Part shown: one piece after another, positions 9,661 to 17,469 of the stretch | How the letters are laid out: every line of letters starts with the position of its first letter | Position numbering within the stretch: the first letter of the stretch is position 1 | Source: Microbacterium karelineae | GTDB lineage: Bacteria > Actinomycetota > Actinomycetes > Actinomycetales > Microbacteriaceae | Reading direction: 5' to 3' | Assembly: GCF_009745985.1 (NCBI RefSeq) | Contig: NZ_WFIX01000191.1 | Coordinates: 1 to 64,000 of the forward strand | Length of the DNA stretch: 64,000 nucleotides | Made by a program: the position numbers and the translations under genes | The notes under the pieces: model-generated | Database searches by the model: none | The model's input: only the letters and a program-made list of their open reading frames with translations | What the model was told of the DNA's origin: nothing

Positions 9661-10242
9661 ATGACCTCCACGCGACTCGACGCCCTCCTCGGGCGCCGTC
9701 ATTCGACGAAGGCGTTTTCGCCGGACTCCCTCGACGCCGATGTGCTGTTCTCCCTGCTCAGCACCGTTTTCGGCACCGGCGCGCAGGGCCGGCGCACCTA
9801 CGGATCCGCACTGGCGCGATACGCGGTCACGGCGTCGATCATCGTCGGCGACGTGTCAGGGATGACGCCGGGTGCCTACGACGTCGACGGCGACGCGCTC
9901 GCACGCCGCGACGCCGAGGACCACCGCGCCGCTCTCGCCGCGGTGACGCTCGATGCCCCATGGCTCGCCGAATGCCCCGCTCTGATCGTCCTCACCGTCG
10001 ACCTCGCGACCGAGAACGAGGCGTTCGCCGCGCAGGGGCCCACCCGGGGCGAGCGGTTCGCCGCGATGGAGGCCGGGATGATCGCCCAGACCGTGCACCT
10101 CGTCGCTGAGAGCCTCGGGATCGGCACCGCGCTCATCGCCGGCCTCGATCACCCGGGGGCGCACGACGTCGCCGCGTCGGCGCTGCCCACGGGTCACACG
10201 CTCCTCGGGATCATGCCGCTCGGATACCCCTGGGCGCGCTGA
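9661..10242 (+). CDS. nitroreductase-family protein
   Basis: A 193-aa protein with an ATG start. The N-terminus LLGRRHSTKAFSPDSL matches the FMN-phosphate-binding RRS-x-R-x-F type motif of nitroreductases. The C-terminal part has AMEAGMIAQTVHLVAESLGIGTA, the conserved helix of this fold. The family reduces nitroaromatics, quinones or peptide heterocycles using NAD(P)H and FMN. The middle of the protein resembles the SagB/ThcOx branch of the family, but no RiPP gene is nearby. Substrate unknown. It may be co-transcribed with the lipoprotein gene 26 bp upstream. Confidence 0.8.
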   Translation: MTSTRLDALLGRRHSTKAFSPDSLDADVLFSLLSTVFGTGAQGRRTYGSALARYAVTASIIVGDVSGMTPGAYDVDGDALARRDAEDHRAALAAVTLDAPWLAECPALIVLTVDLATENEAFAAQGPTRGERFAAMEAGMIAQTVHLVAESLGIGTALIAGLDHPGAHDVAASALPTGHTLLGIMPLGYPWAR

Positions 10243-10249
10243 CGAGCGC

Positions 10250-10792
10250 TCAGCCCGCGCTCCCCCGCCACCACCACGAGAACCACCCACGCCGTGGCTC
10301 CTCCGGGGGCGGCTCGGGAGCGCGCGCCGCGCGCCGCTCATGCCAGGCCCGCACGTCCTCGTCGACGTCATGCGTCGGGGTGACGACGGGCGGGCCACCC
10401 TGCAGCTGCAGGCGCGCATGGCGCACGCGCCGATTGAAGTCCTCGAGGTGCGCCCGCACATCGTCCTCCCGCGCGAAGCCATCGAGCGTCTCGTCCATCG
10501 CGCGGTGCTCGTTCCGCAGCTGAATCGCCGGCGGCGCGAGGCCAGTGAGGCCCTCCCGCTCGACCTTCCGGCGGATCCACCAATCGGGATCATGACCGCC
10601 GCCGAGCCACTCGAGTGGCTTGCCCGCGCCCGGCAGGTCGTCGAACTCGCCGCGGCGCATCGCGAGCTGGATCGACGTCTCCACGGCCGCCCAGCGCTCC
10701 TCGCGCGTCGTCCAGCTCGGTGGCCCGCCCGCGCCGTCGGCCCGTTCCTCCGCCTCGAGGTCGCGGCCGTCGTCCGAAGATGGATCCGACAT
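10250..10792 (-). CDS. DUF1992 (DnaJ-homologue subfamily C28-like) protein
   Basis: A 180-aa protein. I chose ATG 10792 because GGGAGGA lies just upstream; a GTG six codons earlier is the alternative. The DUF1992 core is clear: residues FDDLPGAGKPLEW, PDWWIRRKVEREG and LRNEHRAMD. The C-terminus is Pro/Trp/Arg-rich (PRRGWFSWWWRGSAG). The family is widespread and of unknown function, with a distant link to a J-domain-associated region in eukaryotes, but there is no J domain here. It is convergent with the nitroreductase, 7 bp apart. Confidence 0.85.
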   Translation of the reverse strand: MSDPSSDDGRDLEAEERADGAGGPPSWTTREERWAAVETSIQLAMRRGEFDDLPGAGKPLEWLGGGHDPDWWIRRKVEREGLTGLAPPAIQLRNEHRAMDETLDGFAREDDVRAHLEDFNRRVRHARLQLQGGPPVVTPTHDVDEDVRAWHERRAARAPEPPPEEPRRGWFSWWWRGSAG

Positions 10793-10841
10793 GATTCCTC
10801 CCGAGACCACGGTACGCCCGCGGGCGCGCGGCGGCGCCGGA

Positions 10842-12983
10842 TCAGCCCTCGAGGATCACGAGACGCTCTGTCGTGCGCGTCATCGCGACGTAACGGTCCA
10901 CGGCTCCCGTGATGCCCTCCCCGAACGACGCGGGCTCGACGACCGCGACGAGGTCGAACTCGAGCCCCTTCGCCTCTGCCGGCGCGAGACCCGCGACCCG
11001 CGGCAGAGCCGGCACGTCGACCCCGCCGATCACACAGGCCACGCCGTCGGGATGCTCGGCGAGCCACTCCTCGAGGATCCGTCGGAGGTCGGCGATGGGC
11101 CCGCGCGCCACCGGGATCCCGCTCGCACGCACCGAGGTCGGGACGTTCGCGTCGGGGATCGCCGCCCGGATCACCGGCTCGGCCTCCGCCATCGCCTCGG
11201 ACGGCGTGCGGTAGTTGATCGTGAGCCCCGCGACGCGGGAACGCGTGATCCCAACCTCCTCGAGGCGCTCCTCCCAGGTGCGGGTGAAGCCCTGCCGCGC
11301 CTGCGCGCGATCGCCGACGATCGTGAAGCTCTTCGACGGGCAGCGCCGGATGAGCATGCGCCACTCCGCGTCGGTGAGCTCCTGCGCCTCGTCGACGATC
11401 ACGTGCGCGAAGGGGCCCGCGAGCGCGTCGACCGGCAGCTCGGGCAGCGCCCCCTCGTCGATCAGGCGCTCCTGCATATCGGCCGCGTGCAGCATCAGCG
11501 AGGTCCCCTCGCCGTCCTCGTCGGCGTCCGAGAGGTACTCCACGACGCGCTCGATGCGCTCCCGCTCGGCCGCCAGCGCGGTGCGTCGCCGCCTCCGCCG
11601 CTCAGTGGTCTCCGGATCCCCGATGATGTCACGTGCCGCGTCGATGAGCGGCACATCGTCGCCCGTCCACGCCCCGCCGTCCGGTCGCTGCAGCGACCGC
11701 ATCTCCTCGTCCGACAGCCACGGCGCGAAGCGGGCGAGGAGCGACGGCGAGCTCCAGAGCGCCGAGACCAGCCGGGCCGGATCCAGCACGGGCCACGCGC
11801 GGTCGAAGGCCTCACGCAGCCCCGAATGGCCCTCGAGCTCGCGCCGCGCGAGGTGCGGCGGCATCTCCTCCACCTTCGCGGTGAGGATCTCGAGGAGCTC
11901 GGCCCACACGAGGTCGCGCGCGTCGTTGTGCGGCGTGCCGTCGTCGGCGGCCTCGAAGGCCTCGGCCCACTCCTCCGGCTCGACGTAGATGTCGGCCCAC
12001 GACGCCTGGATGACGGTGGGATCCTCGGGCGGCCGCTCGTAGTGGCGCACGATCGACGAGATCGCGCGCTCGAGGTCCGCGGATCCCTTGAGGGCCGACA
12101 CCCGCGGATCCCGTTCGGGCACCGCGTCCTCCCCCTCGGGCGTCAGTCGACGCAGCGTCGCGATGCGCACGCTGTCCTCGCCGAGGCTCGGCAGCACGTC
12201 GTCGACATACGACAGGTAGCGGTCGTTCGGGCCGACGAACAGCACGCCCCCGCCTCCCGACTGCGACACGCGTGCGTCCGCGTACAGGAGGTAGGCGGCG
12301 CGGTGCAGTGCGACGACCGTCTTGCCCGTGCCCGGCCCGCCGTCGACGACCAGCGCGCCGTCGGAGCCCGCGCGGATGATCTCGTCCTGGTCCACCTGGA
12401 TCGTGCCGAGCACGTCGCGCATGCGGTGCGACCGCGACTGCCCGAGGCTGCGGATGAAGGCCGACTGGTCGTCGAGCGCCGCGTCGTCCGCCACCTCGCC
12501 CCCCGCGAACACCTCGTCCCAGTAGTCGACGACGCGTCCGGCGCGCCAGCGGAACCGGCGGCGGCTCGCGAGGCCCATCGGGTTCGCGTGCGTCGCGGCG
12601 AAGAACGGCTCGGCCGCGGGCGCTCGCCAGTCGACGAGCAGCCGCGCTCCCTCGGGCGAGACGAGGCCCGTGCGCCCGATGTAGACGGGCTCGGAGGATC
12701 CCTCCGGCACGATCCTCCCGAGACACAGATCCAGCGCGAACCGTCGCAGCACCGTCTGCCTGGACGCCAGCCGGTGCACGGCGATGTCGCGGTCCATCGC
12801 GTCCTGCCCGTCTCCGCCCTCGGCCCGGCGCGCATCCGCCAGCCGGCGCTCGATGTCGTCTCTGCTCGCCGCGAGGGCACGATCGATCTCGCGGAACCGC
12901 TCCTCGTCGGCCGCGATGAGCGCGGGCGCGGCCTTGGCGGCGAGATTGTCGGGCAGGGCGAACGCGGATCCGGAGGAGGTCAC
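10842..12983 (-). CDS. HelR/HelD-like RNA polymerase recycling motor ATPase
   Basis: A 713-aa superfamily-1 (UvrD-like) ATPase. The GTG start at 12983 begins MTSSGSAFALPDN. The N-terminal arm with a helical hairpin covers residues 1-110. Walker A GGPGTGKT is at about residues 213-220, the DEAQE motif II at about 529, and motif VI-like VAMTRTTERL sits at the C-terminus. The Q-motif region and size match HelD-type proteins that remove stalled RNA polymerase. The HelR branch in mycobacteria gives rifampicin tolerance. I see no rifampicin-associated element in the 93-bp divergent gap with dgt. The exact branch (HelR or HelD) is inferred. Confidence 0.8.
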   Translation of the reverse strand: MTSSGSAFALPDNLAAKAAPALIAADEERFREIDRALAASRDDIERRLADARRAEGGDGQDAMDRDIAVHRLASRQTVLRRFALDLCLGRIVPEGSSEPVYIGRTGLVSPEGARLLVDWRAPAAEPFFAATHANPMGLASRRRFRWRAGRVVDYWDEVFAGGEVADDAALDDQSAFIRSLGQSRSHRMRDVLGTIQVDQDEIIRAGSDGALVVDGGPGTGKTVVALHRAAYLLYADARVSQSGGGGVLFVGPNDRYLSYVDDVLPSLGEDSVRIATLRRLTPEGEDAVPERDPRVSALKGSADLERAISSIVRHYERPPEDPTVIQASWADIYVEPEEWAEAFEAADDGTPHNDARDLVWAELLEILTAKVEEMPPHLARRELEGHSGLREAFDRAWPVLDPARLVSALWSSPSLLARFAPWLSDEEMRSLQRPDGGAWTGDDVPLIDAARDIIGDPETTERRRRRRTALAAERERIERVVEYLSDADEDGEGTSLMLHAADMQERLIDEGALPELPVDALAGPFAHVIVDEAQELTDAEWRMLIRRCPSKSFTIVGDRAQARQGFTRTWEERLEEVGITRSRVAGLTINYRTPSEAMAEAEPVIRAAIPDANVPTSVRASGIPVARGPIADLRRILEEWLAEHPDGVACVIGGVDVPALPRVAGLAPAEAKGLEFDLVAVVEPASFGEGITGAVDRYVAMTRTTERLVILEG

Positions 12984-13076
12984 GATGATCCATTCTCCGT
13001 CACGCGGCGGCCCGCGGCGCGCCGAACGCCGCGATCCGCCGCGCCGACGATCCGCCTGATGCGGCAGGATGAGCGC

Positions 13077-14567
13077 ATGACGCCAGCCGACCCGCGCCTC
13101 GCGAGACGAGCGCACGAGGAGCTCGACGAGTTCCAGCTCGCCGAGACGAACCCCGACTTCCGCGTCGACATCGAGCGGATCCGCTTCTCGCCGTACTTCT
13201 CTCGGCTGTCCGCCGTGACCCAGGTGATCGCGCAGACCGGTGCGGGCCTCGCGGTGCACAACCGGCTCACGCACTCCGTCAAGGTCGCCGCCGTCGCGCG
13301 AGCGATCGCGATGCACCTGCACCGATCCACGGGAACGGTCGGCGAGATCGTCGAGGAGCTCGGCGGCTGCCACCCTGTCGTCGTGCAGGCCGCCGCCAGC
13401 GCGCACGATGTCGGGCACCCTCCCTTCGGGCACCTCGGCGAGCACACACTCGATCGGCTGGCGCGCCACCGGTTCCGCCTGCGGGAGGGCTTCGAAGGCA
13501 ATGCGCAGACCTACCGGATCCTCACCCGGCTCGACGAGCACGATCAGCCCGGCGTGGGGCTCAACCTCACGAGCGCCGTCCGCGCGGCCGTCCTGAAGTA
13601 CCCGTGGCTGCGCGGCCAGGGCGGCGGTCGGCGCGGCGGCACGAGCAAGTTCTCGATGTACACCGTCGACCTCGGCGACGCGCAGGATGCGCTTCGTGCG
13701 TACCCGCTGATCGCCGAGGGCCAGCAGACGCTCGAGTGCTCCGTCATGGACATCGCCGACGACATCGCGTACTCGCTGCACGACCTCGACGACTTCTACC
13801 GCGCCGGGCTCCTCAACCAGGCGACGATCTCGGGAGAGTTCCGCGCGTGGCGCCGCGACCTCGCCGAGCTGCGGGCGCTCGACGCTCCCTCGCTCGCGAT
13901 CGCATCGCGCTCGCCGGGGCACGCGCTCGAGCTGCTCTGGCGCCGCCTCGCCGACAGGGATCCCTGGATCGCCGACGCCGACGCGTTCGAGCAGGCCGTG
14001 TCGAAGGTGACGAGCGAGGTGATCGACGGCCTCCTCACGGTGCCGTTCGACGGATCCCTCGCGGCCGAGCGCTCGCTCGCGGGCTTCACCTCCGATTGGA
14101 TCGCCCACCTGCAGTCGTCGGTCGAGGTGCATCGCGATCCCCCGCACCGCTCCGGCCACGCGACCCTCGACCGCACGGCGTGGCACGAGGTCGCCGTGCT
14201 CAAGTTCCTGCACGAGCGGTTCATCCTCGACCGTCCGGACCTCGCCGTCTACCAGCGCGGGCAGGCGAGCGTGCTCGAGCGGCTCGTCGACGGCTTCACG
14301 GCGTGGCTCGACGACGCATACGACGTCCGCCGCGCCCCGAGACGCCTCGTCGACCTCGTCGACCTCGCGACGGAGGACCACATCACGGCGCGCCGCGAGC
14401 ACCCGGAGCTGCTCCCGACGACCGACGAGGCGGAGCTGCGTCGCCGCGCCGTCGGCCGCGGCGTCATCGACTACGTCGCCTCGCTCACCGACGCCCAGGC
14501 CGCGCAGCTCGACGCCCTGCTCGCGGGCCAGACCGAGCGGCTCTGGGACGCCGGTCAGGGGCTCTGA
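13077..14567 (+). CDS. dgt: deoxyguanosinetriphosphate triphosphohydrolase (dGTPase)
   Basis: A 496-aa HD-domain protein that hydrolyses dNTPs, preferring dGTP, to the nucleoside and triphosphate. I chose ATG 13077, which has an AGGAT site 9 nt upstream; an ATG six codons earlier lacks one. Metal ligands are visible: HNRLTHS at about residue 60, SAHDVGHPPFGH at about 108-119 and DIADDIAY at about 224. Length is normal for the family. It is divergent from the HelR-like gene. Its last 131 bases (through the stop) are duplicated at 17285-17423, beyond an insertion, but the gene itself is intact. Confidence 0.92.
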   Translation: MTPADPRLARRAHEELDEFQLAETNPDFRVDIERIRFSPYFSRLSAVTQVIAQTGAGLAVHNRLTHSVKVAAVARAIAMHLHRSTGTVGEIVEELGGCHPVVVQAAASAHDVGHPPFGHLGEHTLDRLARHRFRLREGFEGNAQTYRILTRLDEHDQPGVGLNLTSAVRAAVLKYPWLRGQGGGRRGGTSKFSMYTVDLGDAQDALRAYPLIAEGQQTLECSVMDIADDIAYSLHDLDDFYRAGLLNQATISGEFRAWRRDLAELRALDAPSLAIASRSPGHALELLWRRLADRDPWIADADAFEQAVSKVTSEVIDGLLTVPFDGSLAAERSLAGFTSDWIAHLQSSVEVHRDPPHRSGHATLDRTAWHEVAVLKFLHERFILDRPDLAVYQRGQASVLERLVDGFTAWLDDAYDVRRAPRRLVDLVDLATEDHITARREHPELLPTTDEAELRRRAVGRGVIDYVASLTDAQAAQLDALLAGQTERLWDAGQGL

Positions 14568-14575
14568 GCGAGCGG
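14437..14575. repeat. direct repeat, copy 1 (dgt 3' end)
   Basis: 139 bp matching 17285-17423 with one mismatch (C14517 versus T17365). It comprises the last 131 bp of dgt through its stop plus 8 bp. Together with copy 2 it flanks the 2.7-kb island. Confidence 0.95.
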
Positions 14576-14610
14576 TCATCACGAGAGGATAGCTCCCGGC
14601 GAGGATGGTT

Positions 14611-15223
14611 TTAACTATTGCCGCGGCGCAACTCAATCGCCGGATGATCCGCGCGTCGCCTGACTAGAAGCCTGAAGCCCACGACCACCAACCCGATGAC
14701 CCCGGTGGCGAGAACGAGCTAGGCAGCGAGCACCCGCGCCTTGGGGAGGATCGGAGCCACTCACTCGTTCGGCGCTACGACATTGTCGCCGAGGACGCGC
14801 ACCGTGGCGTCGACGGTGCATGCGGTCATGCCCCCGCGCAACGCCCAAAGGAGCAGCAGGTCCGCGAACCATCTGAACACCGCGGGCCGGAATCCGCCCA
14901 ATACCGACCACGATCGCTGGCACCCTGCGAACAGGACCGAACACTCAGGTCGGGGTGGTCGACACACCCGCTGTCTCGGTCGACCACAGTGCCTACCACG
15001 AGGCGAAGAGGATCGCCGAGAGTCTGAGTCCGATTGTCATCGCCCTCGAGATATGGTAAACGACGAGCCAGAACGCCACCCGTGCGAGCACAGCCGACAC
15101 AACAAAGACCGCGAGGCTGGCAGCGACGACCTCCTTCAGCGCGCGCGAATCCCACGACGTAGATAACCACGGATCACAAGTTTCTTCGCCGTCATTGATG
15201 CCGCGGCTACGTGACGGAGCCAC
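14611..15223 (-). pseudogene. decayed membrane-protein gene (frameshift plus two stops)
   Basis: Three consecutive minus-strand pieces encode hydrophobic segments. Piece one (15223-14993) includes LAVFVVSAVLARVAFWLVVY. After a frame change, piece two (14967-14761) includes FADLLLLWALRGG. Beyond an in-frame TGA (14761-14763) and TAG (14719-14721), the same frame continues with LVLATGVIGLVVVGFRLLVRRR and ends at TAA 14611-14613. The series looks like one small membrane protein of roughly 200 aa that has been inactivated. The family is not recognised. The region has no other convincing gene. Confidence 0.35.
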
Positions 15224-15444
15224 GCGCGCGGTCTCAGCCCGGGTCGAGGCACCCGGCTACGGACCCATAGGTGTGACCGCGCGCCTTGGCACACTGCGTC
15301 CCGGCGAATTCTCGCGAACCTTGGCTTCGAAGTATCCGGTCGCGCGCCCCAGCTCCGTCCACGGAAACGCGCATTCACCTACCGGCAGCTCAGACAAGGC
15401 AGCGCACCACGCTCCGGCTGCTCGCTGGCTTCTGCGACTCGGTG

Positions 15445-15528
15445 TCAGCCGCAGGCGAGCTCCCACGCGACATATGTCAAGAACGACTCGACGAGGTGCG
15501 CGTTGTGGTCGACATCAAGCTAGTTAGA
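15445..15528 (-). pseudogene. diverged relic of an LLM-oxidoreductase 3' end inside the island
   Basis: These 84 bases align without gaps to the start of the intact oxidoreductase gene's reverse complement (18061 onwards), with the best-conserved core GAGGTGCGCGTTGT. Read on the minus strand it gives N-stop-LDVDHNAHLVESFLTYVAW, against NQLGVDYNAHLIESILTEVA in the intact protein. An in-frame TAG interrupts it. It is clearly more diverged than the 45-bp copy at 17425, so it stems from a different donor or an older event. Confidence 0.7.
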
Positions 15529-15599
15529 AACCACTTGGGACTTCTCGTCCCCTTGGACCGGGGAAAAAAGATGTCGCCCGTCACATTGGATCACGCCGG

Positions 15600-15620
15600 A
15601 ACCCGGTTGGTGGCCGGGTT
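15600..15620 (-). terminator. hairpin at the end of the TIR gene
   Basis: A 7-bp perfect stem (15600-15606 with 15614-15620) with a 7-nt loop starts at the stop codon of the minus-strand TIR gene. No T-tract follows directly. Confidence 0.4.
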
Positions 15621-16753
15621 CACCCCTGATCAGACGGCAACTCCGTTGAATCGATTAGGTCGATCCAGTTGTTGATCTGACCCAGCGCGGTTCGAATGTG
15701 CGTAACGCCGCTCGTAGCAGTCTGCACAGGCTTTTTCAGATCCCGGGACTGCTTTTGCAACGGAGCGATCGACCCGATGAACCCGGAGAGTCGGGTGTCG
15801 ACAGTGTCAGTGGCGGTGCCGAGGACTCGGATCTGATCAAAGAACGCCTCAAACTGCGCGCGAGAATCCGGGTCTCCGAGGGCCTCGGACGGCGCCGACT
15901 CGATGACGATCCGTACTCCTTGATCGACGGAGGAGACTTTTCGCTCGAACTCTGCGCCCGCGCTCTCGATACGATCGGTGGGTTCCTGGAGCCGTTTCGC
16001 TGTTTCTCGAACGATCAGTAGCTTTCCAGCGAAGGTGCGACCGCGGTTGTCAGTCGCCATGTCTGCCGTAGCTTGCGAGGCAACCGCGCCCATGTCCTGG
16101 ACACCGCTGGCAACCTGCTCTAATAGAGGAGCCCACGACTTTAGATCATCTTCCATGCGAGCGAGGATATCGAGTCGCCCCTCGTCGATGTCGAGCTCGT
16201 CACCGGCATCCCCAACTGTGGCTGTAACGAGTTCGGCGACCCCGGCCTTGTCGGCGTCGTCGTTGGCGCTCTTGATGCGCTCCGCCATCTTCGCGAGGGT
16301 GCGGCTGTACAACTCTGATCCACGAGCCTCATGCCGTAGATCCGTCCAGTCTTCCCATTGGCGATCCTGGATGATCCGCACCAGCTTGTCCTCCGTCGTT
16401 TCATCCTCCAGGCCTTCAACGGAAATCCAAAGAATCGGGAGAAGCAGCCCGCGCAACCCTTCGGCCTCGGTCCGCTGCGCGAACGACTCTATCTCGCTCC
16501 GACACACCGGACTCTGGAAGAAGGCTGGCGTGATAACCGGAATGAAGAACGCTACTGTACCCAGGTTCCTCTTGATAACTGATTTCCATGCATCCCCCCA
16601 CTCCAAAGAGTCGCGGTCGATGAATAGAGAGACTTCGGTTCCGCTGATCATCTGGTAGACGCGCTGGAGGTCACGTCCCAGCTCAACGATCTTGTTGAAG
16701 GACGCAGTGTTGTCGTCGTGCACATACGACCAGAAGCCGTCGTTGGAGGTCAT
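15620..16753 (-). CDS. TIR-domain protein with long helical C-terminus (possible antiphage effector)
   Basis: A 377-aa protein with ATG 16753 and GGAGG-like bases just upstream. The N-terminal 150 residues form a TIR domain: FWSYVHDDN (7-15) in strand A, a BB-loop-type DRDSLEWGDAW (46-56), FFIPVITPAFFQSPVCRSEIESF with Glu87 at the position of the catalytic glutamate of bacterial TIR NADases, and LLPILW. Residues 160-377 are predicted helical or coiled, without transmembrane segments. Bacterial TIR proteins often deplete NAD+ during phage infection. This role is inferred. The start overlaps the stop of the decayed upstream gene (ATGA), so an operon is likely. No Thoeris partner is seen. Confidence 0.8.
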   Translation of the reverse strand: MTSNDGFWSYVHDDNTASFNKIVELGRDLQRVYQMISGTEVSLFIDRDSLEWGDAWKSVIKRNLGTVAFFIPVITPAFFQSPVCRSEIESFAQRTEAEGLRGLLLPILWISVEGLEDETTEDKLVRIIQDRQWEDWTDLRHEARGSELYSRTLAKMAERIKSANDDADKAGVAELVTATVGDAGDELDIDEGRLDILARMEDDLKSWAPLLEQVASGVQDMGAVASQATADMATDNRGRTFAGKLLIVRETAKRLQEPTDRIESAGAEFERKVSSVDQGVRIVIESAPSEALGDPDSRAQFEAFFDQIRVLGTATDTVDTRLSGFIGSIAPLQKQSRDLKKPVQTATSGVTHIRTALGQINNWIDLIDSTELPSDQG

Positions 16754-17161
16754 GCGAGCAACATAGCAGACCGACGTTCTTGACGGTATAGCAGCTGTCG
16801 GAAGCCGTCGGGTTCCAGTAGCGTGAAGGCGAAGCGATCGTTCGGGCTCCGGAACCCGAGCGCAGTGTCGCACAGATGTTCAACACGCGCGTCATCGGTC
16901 GCCCTCGGACCGCTCGAGGCGCCCCGCCTGTCGAAGACGGCAAGGACGTCGAGCTCGCGACGCATGATCGTGCGATAGAGAGGGAACCGCTCAGGAAGGG
17001 GTCCTTCGGGACCCTGTCGGTCTGCGAGGAGAACACGCGCTCGAGGTTCTTCGTCCGCGAGCAGGACCCTTGCGACGATTGGTGGGATAGCCTGCGTCGT
17101 AGAGCAGGTCTCGCTTGTGACGGCGATATCTGAGGGTTTCCTCTTAGTTGCGATAGGTCAT
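16750..17161 (-). pseudogene. decayed gene translationally coupled to the TIR gene
   Basis: The downstream frame is open and well behaved: VARVLLADEEPRARVLLAD, then RTMRRELDVLAVFDRRG, and RSAMLLA before a TGA that overlaps the TIR start as ATGA. An upstream start, MTYRN at 17161, meets a TAA at codon 6, then continues as EETLRYRRHKRDLLYDAGYPT in another frame. One frameshift near 17085 would join both parts into about 136 aa. The 71-aa piece from ATG 16965 could still be made. No family is recognised. The 4-bp overlap with its neighbours on both sides argues for an original three-gene operon. Confidence 0.5.
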
Positions 17162-17280
17162 CCTGTCGAGGATGCACCGAACAGCGCGACAACGTCGGTT
17201 CCGTCTCGCCGGGGTGCGAGCGCCAAGGCGAGCCGTGTTCGAACGTGTAAGAACTTCTGCCGCTCCGCCAGCAGTGCTTT
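17158..17280 (-). pseudogene. 5'-truncated gene remnant at island edge
   Basis: A 40-codon minus-strand fragment, starting KALLAERQKFLHV and ending VVALFGASSTG before TGA, whose stop overlaps the ATG of the next decayed gene (ATGA). Upstream it is cut by a TAG and then by the duplicated dgt tail at 17285, so its 5' part was lost when the island formed. Family unknown. Confidence 0.35.
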
Positions 17281-17284
17281 CTAT

Positions 17285-17423
17285 TGCGTCGCCGCGCCGT
17301 CGGCCGCGGCGTCATCGACTACGTCGCCTCGCTCACCGACGCCCAGGCCGCGCAGCTCGACGCCTTGCTCGCGGGCCAGACCGAGCGGCTCTGGGACGCC
17401 GGTCAGGGGCTCTGAGCGAGCGG
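17285..17423. repeat. direct repeat, copy 2 (dgt tail relic)
   Basis: 138 of 139 bp match 14437-14575. Together with the block at 17425 it preserves the original dgt/oxidoreductase junction: dgt stop 17413-17415, a 13-bp spacer, and the reverse-complement oxidoreductase stop 17429-17431. Confidence 0.95.
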
Positions 17424-17424
17424 G

Positions 17425-17469
17425 GTGCTCAGCGCCATCCGAGCGCCGGGGCGACCTCGGTCAGGATCG
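17425..17469. repeat. direct repeat, copy 2 (oxidoreductase tail relic)
   Basis: 45 bp matching 18057-18101 with one mismatch (T17438 versus G18070). It supplies the stop codon and last residues of the acetyltransferase gene that follows. Confidence 0.9.

Larger units (their letters stand above)
14576..17284. mobile_element. 2.7-kb genomic island between duplicated dgt tails
   Basis: This segment is bounded by the 139-bp direct repeats. It carries a TIR-domain gene, two decayed genes upstream of it, a decayed membrane-protein gene, and a diverged relic of the neighbouring oxidoreductase tail. Its composition differs from the host: I find no GGATCC in the whole 2.7 kb, while the host gene hrpB (2.56 kb) has 12, and AT-rich patches occur near 14600 and 15060. 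No integrase, transposase or terminal inverted repeat is seen, so the entry mechanism is not an obvious site-specific element. Homologous or illegitimate recombination is more likely. Confidence 0.75.

Noticed and set aside
15286-15675. A 129-codon plus-strand frame in the island
   Set aside because: It runs antisense through the diverged oxidoreductase relic and the end of the TIR gene. The match to the antisense of the intact gene explains its apparent conservation.
16683-17315. A 210-codon minus-strand frame overlapping the TIR start
   Set aside because: Its first codons lie in the duplicated dgt tail read antisense, and another frame over the same bases shows the better coding pattern and the ATGA overlap with the TIR gene.
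14437-17423. Integrase-mediated att sites formed by the 139-bp repeats
   Set aside because: No integrase or excisionase gene lies in the island, the repeats are much longer than normal att cores, and the right-hand insert shows a second, unrelated repeat pair. Recombination of flanks fits better.
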